Positions 48,626-57,223 of a DNA stretch of 64,000 nucleotides are shown piece by piece. This stretch comes from Pseudomonas protegens (GTDB taxonomy: Bacteria > Pseudomonadota > Gammaproteobacteria > Pseudomonadales > Pseudomonadaceae), in assembly GCF_013407925.2 (NCBI RefSeq), contig NZ_CP060201.1, positions 4,139,001 through 4,203,000 of the forward strand. The letters are read 5' to 3'. A program made the translations under genes and the position numbers. Below the pieces are notes generated by a model. It saw only the letters and a program-made list of their open reading frames with translations, was not told where the DNA came from and did not search any database. Positions within the stretch are counted from its first letter, which is position 1. Every line of letters begins with the position of its first letter.

Positions 48626-48725
48626 ATTGCCTGCGAAATAAGTCTCGTGACTGATAATCTCTAGCAGAACCGCCCTGGGCTTTTTCAGTCTTATCTACAG
48701 GCCCCAATCCGCAGTGAGGAATAGC

Positions 48726-49820
48726 ATGAAGTCGCGCATCTGGCGTTTGGCAGGTGTTGGTGTGTTGTGCGTGAGCGTCAGCGCGCAAGCGCTCGCCGAT
48801 GAGCGAGACGATAGACGGCCGCCCCAGCAGGGAGCGCCTTCCGGCGGGCAGCACGAGCATCCCCCGCAAGGCCGTGGAGAAGGCAATCAGGGCCGTCCGG
48901 AGAGCCCGGCGGAACGCGCGCAACCTGCTCCGCAGCCGCGGCCGCAGAATGAAATCATTCGTGGCGAGAACAGCCGTCAGTTCGAACACAATGGACAGAA
49001 CCCGGGCGGGCAGTGGCAGAACCGCCCCCAGCATGATCCCAACCCGCAAAGCCGGCCTGCACCGGCGCCGCAACAACAGCCGCAGGCAGCGCCCAGCCTG
49101 CCGATCCAGGGGCGGCCCGACACCGTGCGCCAGACCCAGGAGCCCCAGCGTGGCTACTACCAGGACATTCCCCGGCGCAACGACTACAACCAGCACTGGC
49201 AAGCCGGCGGGCCGGGTTCGCGCCCGGATTATGGCCGCCCCAATGATCATCGCTGGCCAGGGCGTCCCGATGGACATGGCAACGGTTGGGGCCCGGGACC
49301 GCAGTACCGCCCGGGCTACGTGATCGACCGTTTCCCCGAGCGCAATTACCGGGTGCCGTACCGTGGCCAGGATTACTTTTTCTCGGGGGGCTACTGGTAT
49401 CGCCCACAGGGCTCACGCTATGTGGTGGTGCATCCACCCTATGGCATTCGAGTGGGTTACCTGCCCGATTACGCGCGGGAAATCTGGATCGGCAGCGCGC
49501 TGTTCTTTCTTGCCGCCGGGGCCTACTACAGCTACGAAGCGGACACCCAGCAGTATGTCGTGGTCGAACCGCCCGTGGGCGCGCCGCCGCCGGATCAACA
49601 GCAGGCTGGCAATGGCTATGACGTTCTGGCTTACCCGGTCAATGGCCAGTCGCCGCAGCAGATCGATCAGGATCGCTACGACTGCTATCGCTGGGCGGTG
49701 CAGCAGAGTGGCTTCGATCCGGCCAGCGCGACCTATCAGCCCGCCCCGCAAGTGGTGCAGGCCTACCGCCAGGCCCAGGGCAACTGCCTGAGCTCACGGG
49801 GGTATCAGGTCACTTACTGA
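48726..49820 (+). CDS. DUF6515-family secreted protein
   Basis: The 364-residue protein has a signal peptide ending near SAQALADE, then about 190 residues of low-complexity sequence rich in proline, glutamine, arginine and glycine, and a C-terminal domain with RVPYRGQDYFFSGGYWYRP, VVVHPPYGIRVGYLPDYA and the YYSYEADTQQYVVVEPP segment that fit DUF6515. A hydrophobic run (IGSALFFLAAGAYYSY) may be a membrane or surface segment. Function is unknown. The start ATG has GAGGAA four bases before it. Its end overlaps the CDF gene by seven bases. Confidence 0.8.
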   Translation: MKSRIWRLAGVGVLCVSVSAQALADERDDRRPPQQGAPSGGQHEHPPQGRGEGNQGRPESPAERAQPAPQPRPQNEIIRGENSRQFEHNGQNPGGQWQNRPQHDPNPQSRPAPAPQQQPQAAPSLPIQGRPDTVRQTQEPQRGYYQDIPRRNDYNQHWQAGGPGSRPDYGRPNDHRWPGRPDGHGNGWGPGPQYRPGYVIDRFPERNYRVPYRGQDYFFSGGYWYRPQGSRYVVVHPPYGIRVGYLPDYAREIWIGSALFFLAAGAYYSYEADTQQYVVVEPPVGAPPPDQQQAGNGYDVLAYPVNGQSPQQIDQDRYDCYRWAVQQSGFDPASATYQPAPQVVQAYRQAQGNCLSSRGYQVTY

Positions 49821-50710
49821 GCCCTGGCGGCCTCGACCACTTCCTGTGGATCGGCGTGTACCAGCACTTCGGCCCGGGGATAGGCCTGGTGGATCGCGTC
49901 GGCGGCCTGATCGCTGATGGCGTGGGCCACCGACAGGCTCAGGTCGCCGGGCAGTTCCAGATGCAGTTGGACGAACCAGTGGCTGCCGGAAATCCGCGTG
50001 CGCAAGTCATGGGCACCGAGCACCCCCGGCACACCGCAGGCCAGCTCCAGCATGTGCTGGCTGACATCGGCGGGCAGCTCCTCGTCCATCAGCACCGAGA
50101 AGCTTTCCCGGGCGATCTGGATCGCGCTCCAGAGAATGTAGACGGCGATCCCCAGGCCGAACCAGGCATCCACCTGATGCCAGCCGAAGGCCGCCAGTAC
50201 CAGGGCCAGGAGGATGCTGCCATTGAGCAGCAGGTCGGAGCGGTAGTGCAGGGAATCGGCCCGAACCGCGTTGGAGCCGGTTTCACGGATCACCCGATGC
50301 TGCAGGATCAGCAGCGCCACGGTCAGCACCAGTGAGAGCCCGATCACCCCGATGCTCAGCCAGGGCGCGCCCACCGGTTCCGGGTGCTGCAGGCGCTCGA
50401 ACGCCTGAAAGGCAATCAGCACCGCACTGCCGGCGATGAACAGCGCCTGGGCCATGCCCGCCAGGGACTCGGCCTTGCCGTGGCCGTAGCGGTGATCATC
50501 ATCGGCCGGACGCAGGGCGTAATGCACCGCCAACAGATTGAGCAGCGAGGTGAAGCCGTCGAGCACCGAGTCGGTCAGGCCCGCCAGCATGCTCACCGAG
50601 CCGCTGAGCCACCAGGCGATCGCCTTGGTCACAATCAGGATGCCGGCGACAGTGACCGAGGCGCGGGTGGCCAGGCGCAGGAGGCGAGCATGTTCCGGGT
50701 TGCCAATCAT
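49814..50710 (-). CDS. Cation diffusion facilitator (FieF-like)
   Basis: CDF proteins export divalent metals such as zinc or iron in exchange for protons. The 298-residue protein has six membrane segments with the metal-site residues in DSVLDGFTS (Asp-x3-Asp in segment 2) and HYRSDLLLN (His-x3-Asp in segment 5), and a C-terminal cytoplasmic domain with FVQLHLELPGDLSLSVAHAI. The Asp/Asp and His/Asp set fits the FieF group; the metal cannot be decided here. The 3' end overlaps the convergent DUF6515 gene. Confidence 0.93.
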   Translation of the reverse strand: MIGNPEHARLLRLATRASVTVAGILIVTKAIAWWLSGSVSMLAGLTDSVLDGFTSLLNLLAVHYALRPADDDHRYGHGKAESLAGMAQALFIAGSAVLIAFQAFERLQHPEPVGAPWLSIGVIGLSLVLTVALLILQHRVIRETGSNAVRADSLHYRSDLLLNGSILLALVLAAFGWHQVDAWFGLGIAVYILWSAIQIARESFSVLMDEELPADVSQHMLELACGVPGVLGAHDLRTRISGSHWFVQLHLELPGDLSLSVAHAISDQAADAIHQAYPRAEVLVHADPQEVVEAARAQ

Positions 50711-50737
50711 CGACGGCGGGTTCCTTGGGTCGTGGGC

Positions 50738-51157
50738 TCAGGCGGCGGGCTGGAGGCCGTACAGGGCCAGTTGCTGCACGCTGCCCTTGTGCTGGATCAG
50801 GCGCGGGTCATCGAGGGGGAAATGGCCCCCCAGTTCGCTTTCCAGAATGGCCTGCAGTTTACGGTTGTCGACTTTACCGTCGGCGCCAATGGCCTGCTGG
50901 AGTTTTTCCGGGGCAATCTGCGCGGTCTTGCCCGGCTCCAGGTAGATCGCCCCGGTGGCGAAGTCGACGCCAAAGGCGATCAGCCCCGGGATCACATAGA
51001 ACAGCAGGCCAACGGCATCCAGGACCACGACCACCGGATCGATCTTGCCGTCGATCTGGCCGCGTCGGTCGGGGAAGAAGATCGAACCGCAGGCAGTCAG
51101 TTGGGTCAGCAGGGTGGTGATCAGGACGCCGCCAATGACACGGTGGGGAATACGCAT
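50738..51157 (-). CDS. Small predicted lipoprotein
   Basis: The 139-residue protein has a lipobox LTAC (Cys23), a hydrophobic segment (LDAVGLLFYVIPGLIAFGVDF) and a polar C-terminal half with LEPGKTAQIAPEKLQQAI. Similar Pseudomonas proteins have been labelled polyribonucleotide nucleotidyltransferase in databases, but nothing in the sequence supports that and the label should be ignored. Function unknown; it lies between the CDF gene and hrpB. Confidence 0.7.
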   Translation of the reverse strand: MRIPHRVIGGVLITTLLTQLTACGSIFFPDRRGQIDGKIDPVVVVLDAVGLLFYVIPGLIAFGVDFATGAIYLEPGKTAQIAPEKLQQAIGADGKVDNRKLQAILESELGGHFPLDDPRLIQHKGSVQQLALYGLQPAA

Positions 51158-51287
51158 GGAAATCTCCTAGCAAGCACGAAAGCAAAGAAGGATGGAGCGG
51201 GGTGTTGAGTCTTGTCGATCAGCACTCAGACCATGATTAACCCCAGGCAGTTCGCCGTTATACTCGCGCCTCTGTTTGGGAGCCAGC

Positions 51288-53807
51288 ATGAATTCTTTGC
51301 CAATTGATGAAGTTTTGCCTGCACTGCGCGAGGCCTTGGCGGCGCGCCACGAAGCGGTGCTCGAAGCCCCGCCCGGGGCCGGCAAGACTACCCGCGTGCC
51401 CCTGGCGCTTCTGGACCAGGACTGGCTGGCCGGACAGACCATCCTCATGCTCGAACCCCGGCGCCTGGCGGCCCGTGCCGCCGCCGAGCGCCTGGCCAGT
51501 GAACTGGGGGAAAAAGTCGGGGAAACCGTGGGCTACCGCATCCGCCTGGACAGCAAGGTCGGCCCGCGCACCCGCATCGAAGTGGTCACCGAAGGCATTC
51601 TCACCCGCCGCCTGCAGGACGATCCGGCCCTGGAAGGGGTGGGGCTGCTGATCTTCGACGAATTCCACGAGCGCAGCCTGGACGCCGATCTGGCCCTGGC
51701 ACTGAGCCTCAATGGCCGGGAGCTGTTCCGTGACCAGCAGCCGCTGAAGATCCTGTTGATGTCGGCGACCCTGGAGGGCGAGCGGCTGTCCACGCTGCTG
51801 GGCGATGCGCCGATCCTGCGCAGCGAAGGACGCATGTTCCCGGTGACCCAGCGCTGGGGCCGCCCGTTCCAGCCCGGCGAGTTCATCGAGCCGCGAGTGG
51901 TGCAGACGGTTCTGGAAGCCCTCCATGATGAAAGCGGCAGCCTGCTGGTGTTTCTCCCCGGGCAGGCGGAGATCCGTCGGGTCCATCAGCAACTGGCCGA
52001 TGCCCTGGGTCCGCGCGGCGATATCCTGCTGTGCCCGTTGCACGGCGAGCTGGACCTGGCGGCCCAGCGCGCCGCCATCGACCCGGCCCCGACGGGCCAG
52101 CGCAAAGTGGTGCTGGCCACCAACATTGCCGAAACCAGCCTGACCATCAACGGTGTACGGGTGGTGGTGGACGCCGGACTGGCCCGGGTCCCGCGCTTCG
52201 ACCCCGGCAGCGGCATGACCCGTCTCGACACCCAGCGCATCTCTCGCGCCAGCGCCACCCAGCGTGCCGGTCGGGCCGGGCGCCTGGAACCTGGGGTGTG
52301 TTATCGCTTGTGGTCCGCCGATCAACAGGAGCAATTGGCCGCCTATGCCAGCGCGGAGATCCTCCAGGCCGACCTGGCTGGCCTGGCCCTGCAATTGGCG
52401 CGCTGGGGCGTGGCACCGAACCAGCTGGTTTGGCTGGATGCACCGCCCAGCGCCGCTTATGCACAGGCCCAGGATCTGCTACTGCGCCTGGGAGCGCTCA
52501 ACGACGACGGCACATTGACCCGCCACGGCCAGGCCATGGCCGAGTTGCCGGCCCACCCGCGCATTGCCCACTTGCTGTTGCGCGGCCAGTCCCTGGGGCT
52601 GGCGCAGATGGCCTGTGACGTCGCGGCGCTACTGGGGGAGCGGGACATTCTGCGGGGTGCCGGGGCCGATCTGCACAGTCGCCTGGTGCTGCTTTCGGGA
52701 GAGGAGCGGGCGGCCCGCGGAGCCCAGGGCGGGGTACAGCGAGCACGGCAGCTATCGCGGCAGTACCGTGGCTACCTGCGAGGGCAGCCCGAGGCGGCCG
52801 TCGCCGATCCCGAGCATCCGCGCTGGCTCGGGGCCTTGCTGGCCCTGGCCTATCCCGACCGCGTGGCCCAGCAGCGGCGTCCCGGTGGTGCCGAGTATCG
52901 GCTGGCCAACGGCCGCGCGGCGCTGTTCAGCGAAACCGACAACCTGATGAAGCAGCCCTGGCTGGTGATCGCCGACTTGGGCAGTCGTCAGGGCCAGCGT
53001 GAGGAGCGCATCTACCTGGCGGCGGATTTCGATCCGGCGCTGTTCGATGGCGTGCTGGCGGAGCAGGTGCGCAACGTCGACCAGCTGGATTGGGACGAGC
53101 GTGAAGGCGTGCTGCGGGCCGAGCGCCAACGCAAGGTCGGTGAACTGGTACTCAGCCGCGAGCCCCTCAGCGGCCTGGACGAGTCGGCCCGTTGCCGGGC
53201 CCTGGTCCATCTGGTGCGGCGCAAGGGACTGGAGCTGTTGCCCTGGACCCCGGAACTGCGCCAGTGGCAGGCCCGGGTGATGTTGTTGCGGCAACTGGAT
53301 CTGGCGGACAAGGACCAGAGCCAATGGCCGGATGTCAGCGATGGCGCCTTGCTCGCAGGCCTGGAGCAATGGCTGCAACCCTACCTGGGCAAGGTGTCGC
53401 GCCTCAGTCATTTTGCCAACCTGGAGCTGGCCAGCATCGTTCACAACCTGCTGCCCTGGCCGCTGCCCCAGCGCCTGGACGAACTCGCTCCGCACCACCT
53501 GACGGTGCCTTCGGGGTCTTCGATCCGCCTGGACTACAGCGAGCAGCCGCCGATCCTGGCCGTGCGCCTGCAGGAGTTGTTCGGTCTGTCGGACACCCCG
53601 CGGATCGCCGGGGGGCGCCAGGCGGTCAAGTTGCACCTGTTGTCGCCGGCGCGGCGTCCGGTGCAGGTCACCCAGGACCTGGCCAACTTCTGGCGCAGCA
53701 CCTACGCCGAGGTCAAGAAGGACCTCAAGGGGCGCTATCCCAAGCACTACTGGCCGGATGACCCGCTGATCGCCGAGGCGACGGCCCGGGTCAAACCGCG
53801 CAAATAG
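51288..53807 (+). CDS. hrpB: ATP-dependent helicase HrpB
   Basis: HrpB is a DEAH-type RNA helicase. The 839-residue protein (E. coli about 810) has motif I APPGAGKTT, motif II as DEFHER, motif III MSATLEGE, motif V TNIAETSLTI and motif VI QRAGRAGR, followed by a helicase-associated region and an HrpB-specific C-terminal part (LPWPLPQRLDELAPHHLTVP and the ending KGRYPKHYWPDDP). Its substrate is not well defined. A TATACT -10 box is at 51259-51264. The true start is ATG 51288, not the longer in-frame TTG at 51276. Confidence 0.94.
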   Translation: MNSLPIDEVLPALREALAARHEAVLEAPPGAGKTTRVPLALLDQDWLAGQTILMLEPRRLAARAAAERLASELGEKVGETVGYRIRLDSKVGPRTRIEVVTEGILTRRLQDDPALEGVGLLIFDEFHERSLDADLALALSLNGRELFRDQQPLKILLMSATLEGERLSTLLGDAPILRSEGRMFPVTQRWGRPFQPGEFIEPRVVQTVLEALHDESGSLLVFLPGQAEIRRVHQQLADALGPRGDILLCPLHGELDLAAQRAAIDPAPTGQRKVVLATNIAETSLTINGVRVVVDAGLARVPRFDPGSGMTRLDTQRISRASATQRAGRAGRLEPGVCYRLWSADQQEQLAAYASAEILQADLAGLALQLARWGVAPNQLVWLDAPPSAAYAQAQDLLLRLGALNDDGTLTRHGQAMAELPAHPRIAHLLLRGQSLGLAQMACDVAALLGERDILRGAGADLHSRLVLLSGEERAARGAQGGVQRARQLSRQYRGYLRGQPEAAVADPEHPRWLGALLALAYPDRVAQQRRPGGAEYRLANGRAALFSETDNLMKQPWLVIADLGSRQGQREERIYLAADFDPALFDGVLAEQVRNVDQLDWDEREGVLRAERQRKVGELVLSREPLSGLDESARCRALVHLVRRKGLELLPWTPELRQWQARVMLLRQLDLADKDQSQWPDVSDGALLAGLEQWLQPYLGKVSRLSHFANLELASIVHNLLPWPLPQRLDELAPHHLTVPSGSSIRLDYSEQPPILAVRLQELFGLSDTPRIAGGRQAVKLHLLSPARRPVQVTQDLANFWRSTYAEVKKDLKGRYPKHYWPDDPLIAEATARVKPRK

Positions 53808-53820
53808 CCAGCCGCGAGGC

Positions 53821-54897
53821 TTACTGGGCCGGCAGCAGGAAGCGGGCCAGCACCGGCAAGTGATCGGAGATGCGCAGGGTATCGTCCTGGCGCACCCGGG
53901 ATTCGACCCGTTTCAAGCGCGGGCTGTAGAACAGGTAGTCCACCGTGCGATCCGGGCCGTCGAGGCTCGGGTCGTTGGGGTAGTGGGTCAGCCACCGCGC
54001 CCGGTCGACGCCGCTGGCCTGGGTGTTGCTGGGGATCATCGGGTACTTGTCCCACAGCAGGTGCAGCGGACTGTCGACGTTGTAGGGCGCGCGCTGTGCG
54101 TCGCTCAGGCGTTGGTACTGGCCCAGGGGCAGCAGGTTGAAGTCGCCGCCAATCAGCCAGGGCGTGCCGCGGCTCTCCAGTTTGTCCAGCACCTTGGCAA
54201 TGGCCGTCACCTGCTTCTGGTGTGTGTCGTCGGCTTGCTGTGCACGCTCCAGGTGGGTATTGAGCACCGCCAGTTGGCCGCCGTCGCTCAGGGGCAGGTA
54301 GCTCAGGAGCAGGGCGTCCTTGGGCTGGAACTGCCGGCTGATGAGCGACTGTGGGGCAACCGGCAATTGCAGGCGCTCGGCGTGTTCGATGCGGTAGCGG
54401 CTGAGGGTCGCCAGTTGCCGGCCGACGCTGCCGAAGATATGCGGGGAGGGTACGAAATCGGCCTTCCAGTCGTAAGCCTGGGTGCTGCAGGGATAGAGAT
54501 CGGTGACCCGCTCCTGCAGCAGTTTCAGCTGATCCTGGTAGGCGCTGGCCTTGGCGCCATTGTCCACTTCCTGTAGCAGCACCAGGTCCGGCTGTTCGTC
54601 GCGGATCACCCGGGCCACCTCGTCGAGGCTGAAGGCCATGTCTTCCAAGGTCGGGCGTTCATCCTCGCCCCGGGCCTGGTCGTTCCAGAACACGTAGCGC
54701 TTGCCGGCCAGGTATTGCAGGTTCCAGGTCATCACCTTGAGCGCCTGGCCCGGCACCAGCGGAGCGGCCTGGGCGCTGCAACTGACCGCGAGGGTTTCCT
54801 TGGGCTGTGGGCGCCAGGTCAGGCTGTAGATCAGGCTGGCCAGCACCAGGCCGATCAGTATCAGGCTCAACAGGGTGATGCGCAGTAGACGGGTCAT
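53821..54897 (-). CDS. Endonuclease/exonuclease/phosphatase family protein
   Basis: The 358-residue protein has one N-terminal membrane segment or signal (LLRITLLSLILIGLVLASLIY) and an EEP domain: VMTWNLQYLAG, LVLLQEVDNG, VLNTHLERAQ, LIGGDFNLLP and ISDHLPV hold the catalytic glutamate, aspartate and histidine pattern. Members cleave phosphodiesters in DNA, RNA or phospholipids. Its substrate is not predictable; the leader implies a periplasmic or envelope site. It converges with hrpB, with 13 bases between the stops. Confidence 0.88.
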   Translation of the reverse strand: MTRLLRITLLSLILIGLVLASLIYSLTWRPQPKETLAVSCSAQAAPLVPGQALKVMTWNLQYLAGKRYVFWNDQARGEDERPTLEDMAFSLDEVARVIRDEQPDLVLLQEVDNGAKASAYQDQLKLLQERVTDLYPCSTQAYDWKADFVPSPHIFGSVGRQLATLSRYRIEHAERLQLPVAPQSLISRQFQPKDALLLSYLPLSDGGQLAVLNTHLERAQQADDTHQKQVTAIAKVLDKLESRGTPWLIGGDFNLLPLGQYQRLSDAQRAPYNVDSPLHLLWDKYPMIPSNTQASGVDRARWLTHYPNDPSLDGPDRTVDYLFYSPRLKRVESRVRQDDTLRISDHLPVLARFLLPAQ

Positions 54898-54984
54898 CGG
54901 CTCGGCTTATGGCGTTGCAGGATGGGCCGGAGCATAACCGAGTGCGCGGCCGTCACCCAAGCGGTAGAGCGGCCGCAAGCTGGA

Positions 54985-55647
54985 TCAGCGCTTGTCCGCT
55001 TGCTCGCTGATCAGCATGAACAGGCGGAACAGCACCACGCTGGTGAACAGCTGCAGGAAGCTGTAGGCACTGTCCAGGGCCAGGGTCAGGATCGGGTTGT
55101 GCGGTTCGGGATAGGCGGCCTCGCTCGCCCCCTTGAGCAGCCACAACGGCGCCATGACCGCCATGATGCACAACAGGATGCGCAGGAAATGCCCGCGGCT
55201 CAGGCGCAGGCTTTCCTTGATCGCCGCCAGGGGCGCGAGGCCCTTGAGCACCAGCAGGTATTCGGCGAAGGCCAGCACCACCATCAGCCACAGCCCCGGC
55301 AGGAAATACAGCGACAGCCCAAGCAGAATCAGCAGCGTGCTGACTGCGGTCAGCAGGGCGAAGCGCGGCCACAGGCTCAGGGCCATGGCCCACAGGTCGC
55401 GGTTGCGTGGCGACAGCCCCCGGGTGCGGGCATCGAGAAACAGGATCAGCGCGCCGGTGTACAGCGGATACAGCAAGAGGCCCACCACCACGCTGGAGCC
55501 AGGGAAGGCATTCTCGCCCAGGGCGCTGCTCACGCCCTGCTGCAGCAGCGCCTCCAAAAACACCAGAGGCAGGCACAGCTGGGCGATGCGGCCGAAGTTG
55601 CGCTGGAAAAAATAGAACGAGTCGCGCAGAACATCTAACGGAGTCAT
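54985..55647 (-). CDS. YciC-family inner membrane protein
   Basis: The 220-residue polytopic membrane protein has about five hydrophobic segments (GLLLYPLYTGALILFL; FALLTAVSTLLILLGLSLYF; LMVVLAFAEYLLVLKGL) and fits the YciC/UPF0259 family, here including LDVLRDSFYFFQRNFGRIAQ at its N-terminus. Function is unknown, with links to lipid or envelope homeostasis suggested for relatives. It is transcribed towards the EEP gene, 87 bases away. Confidence 0.75.
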   Translation of the reverse strand: MTPLDVLRDSFYFFQRNFGRIAQLCLPLVFLEALLQQGVSSALGENAFPGSSVVVGLLLYPLYTGALILFLDARTRGLSPRNRDLWAMALSLWPRFALLTAVSTLLILLGLSLYFLPGLWLMVVLAFAEYLLVLKGLAPLAAIKESLRLSRGHFLRILLCIMAVMAPLWLLKGASEAAYPEPHNPILTLALDSAYSFLQLFTSVVLFRLFMLISEQADKR

Positions 55648-55827
55648 TGATGGGGATCGCAGTTGACCAAGCGGTTGGACACTTTAACCGAAGCAGGCCC
55701 CCCGGGAGCAAACGTAAACCTTGAGTAAAGACCATTGAAAGTCGTCGCCTCAGCCCCATAACTGGTGCGTACCGCTGCCCTGTGGGGGCACGGACCAGAT
55801 TTTTACCGGCAATCTAAAGAGGTCGCC

Positions 55828-56577
55828 ATGAACAGCGAAGAGCAAACCCTGATCGATGGACTGTTTTCACGGTTGCAGCAAGCCGAAACGGATTCAGCCC
55901 CGCGTGATGCCCAGGCCGAGGCGCGGATCAAGGAGCATCTGACCCGCCAGCCTGCGGCCGGGTATTTCATGACCCAGGCGATCCTGGTGCAGGAGGCTGC
56001 CCTGAAAAGCCTCGACCAGCAGAACAAGCAACTGACCCAGCAAGTGCAGCAATTGCAGGCCGAACTGCAACAGGCCCGGTCCCAGGCGGCCGCGCCGGCT
56101 CCGGCGGCGAGCGGCGGTTTCCTGTCGAGCATCTTCGGTGGCTCCCGCGAGCCGCAGCCGGCTCCCGCGCCGGCCCCGAGCGTGGCGCCAGCCTCCGGCG
56201 GCGGCTGGCGCGAGCCGTCGCGTTCTTCCTTTGGCGCCCCTGCCCAGCAGAACTTTGGCGCCCCGCAGCAGAACTATGCGCCACCACCGGCGGCCCCGGC
56301 CGCGGCCGGTAGCGGCTTCCTGGGTGGCGCCCTGAAAACCGCGGCCGGCGTGGCCGGCGGGGTGATGCTGGCGCAGGGCATCAGCAGCCTGTTCCACAGC
56401 AATCAGCAACCCCAGGAAATCGTCGAAGTCATCAAGGAAGAACCGGCCCCGGCCAGCGACAACAGCGGCTGGGGCAATGACGATCAGCGGCTGGCCAACA
56501 ACGATTCCTGGGGCAACAACGACCAGGGCGGCTTCAGCAACGCCGACTACGACAGCGACGACGACTCCTTCGTCTGA
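55828..56577 (+). CDS. DUF2076 protein
   Basis: The 249-residue protein fits DUF2076: an N-terminal helical domain (EEQTLIDGLFSRLQQAE), a probable coiled coil (ALKSLDQQNKQLTQQVQQLQ, about residues 60-85), a proline/alanine-rich middle, a glycine-rich segment (GSGFLGGALKTAAGVAGGVM), and a very acidic asparagine-rich tail. It is thought to be a periplasmic ligand-binding or envelope-associated protein family, with no proven role. The ATG at 55828 has AAAGAGG upstream; an earlier frame start is unlikely. Confidence 0.8.
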   Translation: MNSEEQTLIDGLFSRLQQAETDSAPRDAQAEARIKEHLTRQPAAGYFMTQAILVQEAALKSLDQQNKQLTQQVQQLQAELQQARSQAAAPAPAASGGFLSSIFGGSREPQPAPAPAPSVAPASGGGWREPSRSSFGAPAQQNFGAPQQNYAPPPAAPAAAGSGFLGGALKTAAGVAGGVMLAQGISSLFHSNQQPQEIVEVIKEEPAPASDNSGWGNDDQRLANNDSWGNNDQGGFSNADYDSDDDSFV

Positions 56578-56716
56578 CCCACCGTCGGTCCGGGGCAGGT
56601 GCCTGCTCCGGACCGATTATTCGCGGAACATTCCTTGTGGCTGGCATACTGGGCGACTTTTTTCGGGTCTTGAGCCCCGTTCCAGCCCCTGCGCTGCTGC
56701 GCCATGAGGATTAGCG

Positions 56717-57196
56717 GTGAAAAAAATCGCTGTGTTCGCCGATGTCCAGAACCTCTACTACACCGTTCGCCAGGCCTATGGTTGTCACTTCAACTACGCC
56801 GCGCTGTGGGCGGATATCAGCAAGCAGGGGCAGATCGTCCAAGCCTATGCCTATGCCATCGATCGCGGTGACAGCAAGCAGCAGCAGTTTCAGCAGATCC
56901 TGCGCAACCTTGGCTTCACGGTAAAACTCAAACCCTACATCCAGCGCAGCGACGGCTCGGCCAAGGGCGACTGGGACGTGGGCATCACCATCGACATCAT
57001 GGACGCCGCCGCCCAGGTCGACGAAGTGGTGCTGGCCTCCGGCGACGGTGACTTCGACCTGCTGCTTGAACGCATCATCCACAAGCACGGAGTCAGCGCG
57101 GTGGCTTACGGCGTGCCGGGCCTGACCGCCAATTCGCTGATTCGCGCCGCCACGCGCTATGTGCCGATCGAAGGCGCTTTGCTGCTCAAGAGCTGA
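56717..57196 (+). CDS. NYN-domain (LabA-like) protein
   Basis: The 159-residue protein starts with GTG and has the NYN/PIN-like fold: VFADVQNLYYTVRQ with the first acidic residue, a middle region with KGDWDVGITIDIMDAA, and ASGDGDFDLLLERI. Proteins of this kind are predicted RNases; the acidic residues (DVQN, DWDVG, DGDFD) are present. It is followed after 27 bases by a DnaQ-like exonuclease gene on the same strand, which may form a two-gene unit. Confidence 0.88.
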   Translation: MKKIAVFADVQNLYYTVRQAYGCHFNYAALWADISKQGQIVQAYAYAIDRGDSKQQQFQQILRNLGFTVKLKPYIQRSDGSAKGDWDVGITIDIMDAAAQVDEVVLASGDGDFDLLLERIIHKHGVSAVAYGVPGLTANSLIRAATRYVPIEGALLLKS

Positions 57197-57223
57197 TCAT
57201 TTTTTATACGGAGCTGCACAGGT

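Larger units (their letters stand above)
48313..48725. other. 413-base gap with a candidate RNA gene
   Basis: No credible protein gene: the forward open frame at 48305-48664 has poor ribosome sites and unlikely composition. It holds a promoter, several hairpins and a strong terminator, listed separately. Confidence 0.6.

Noticed and set aside
48305..48664. 119-codon forward open frame over the candidate RNA
   Set aside because: No ribosome site, unlikely composition, and it runs through the intrinsic terminator.
48313..48726. RsmX/Y/Z-type RNA or a riboswitch
   Set aside because: Only a few GGA sites occur and they are not arranged in hairpin loops as in Rsm RNAs; there is no TGTAAG-N6-CTTACA Gac box; TPP and cobalamin cores were not found.
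50738..51157. Polynucleotide phosphorylase
   Set aside because: The 139-residue lipoprotein has no nuclease domain; the name seen in some annotations is a propagated error.
54930..54990. A tRNA-like stretch near AAGCGGTAGAGCGG
   Set aside because: No acceptor stem, anticodon arm or TTCGA arm can be drawn around it.
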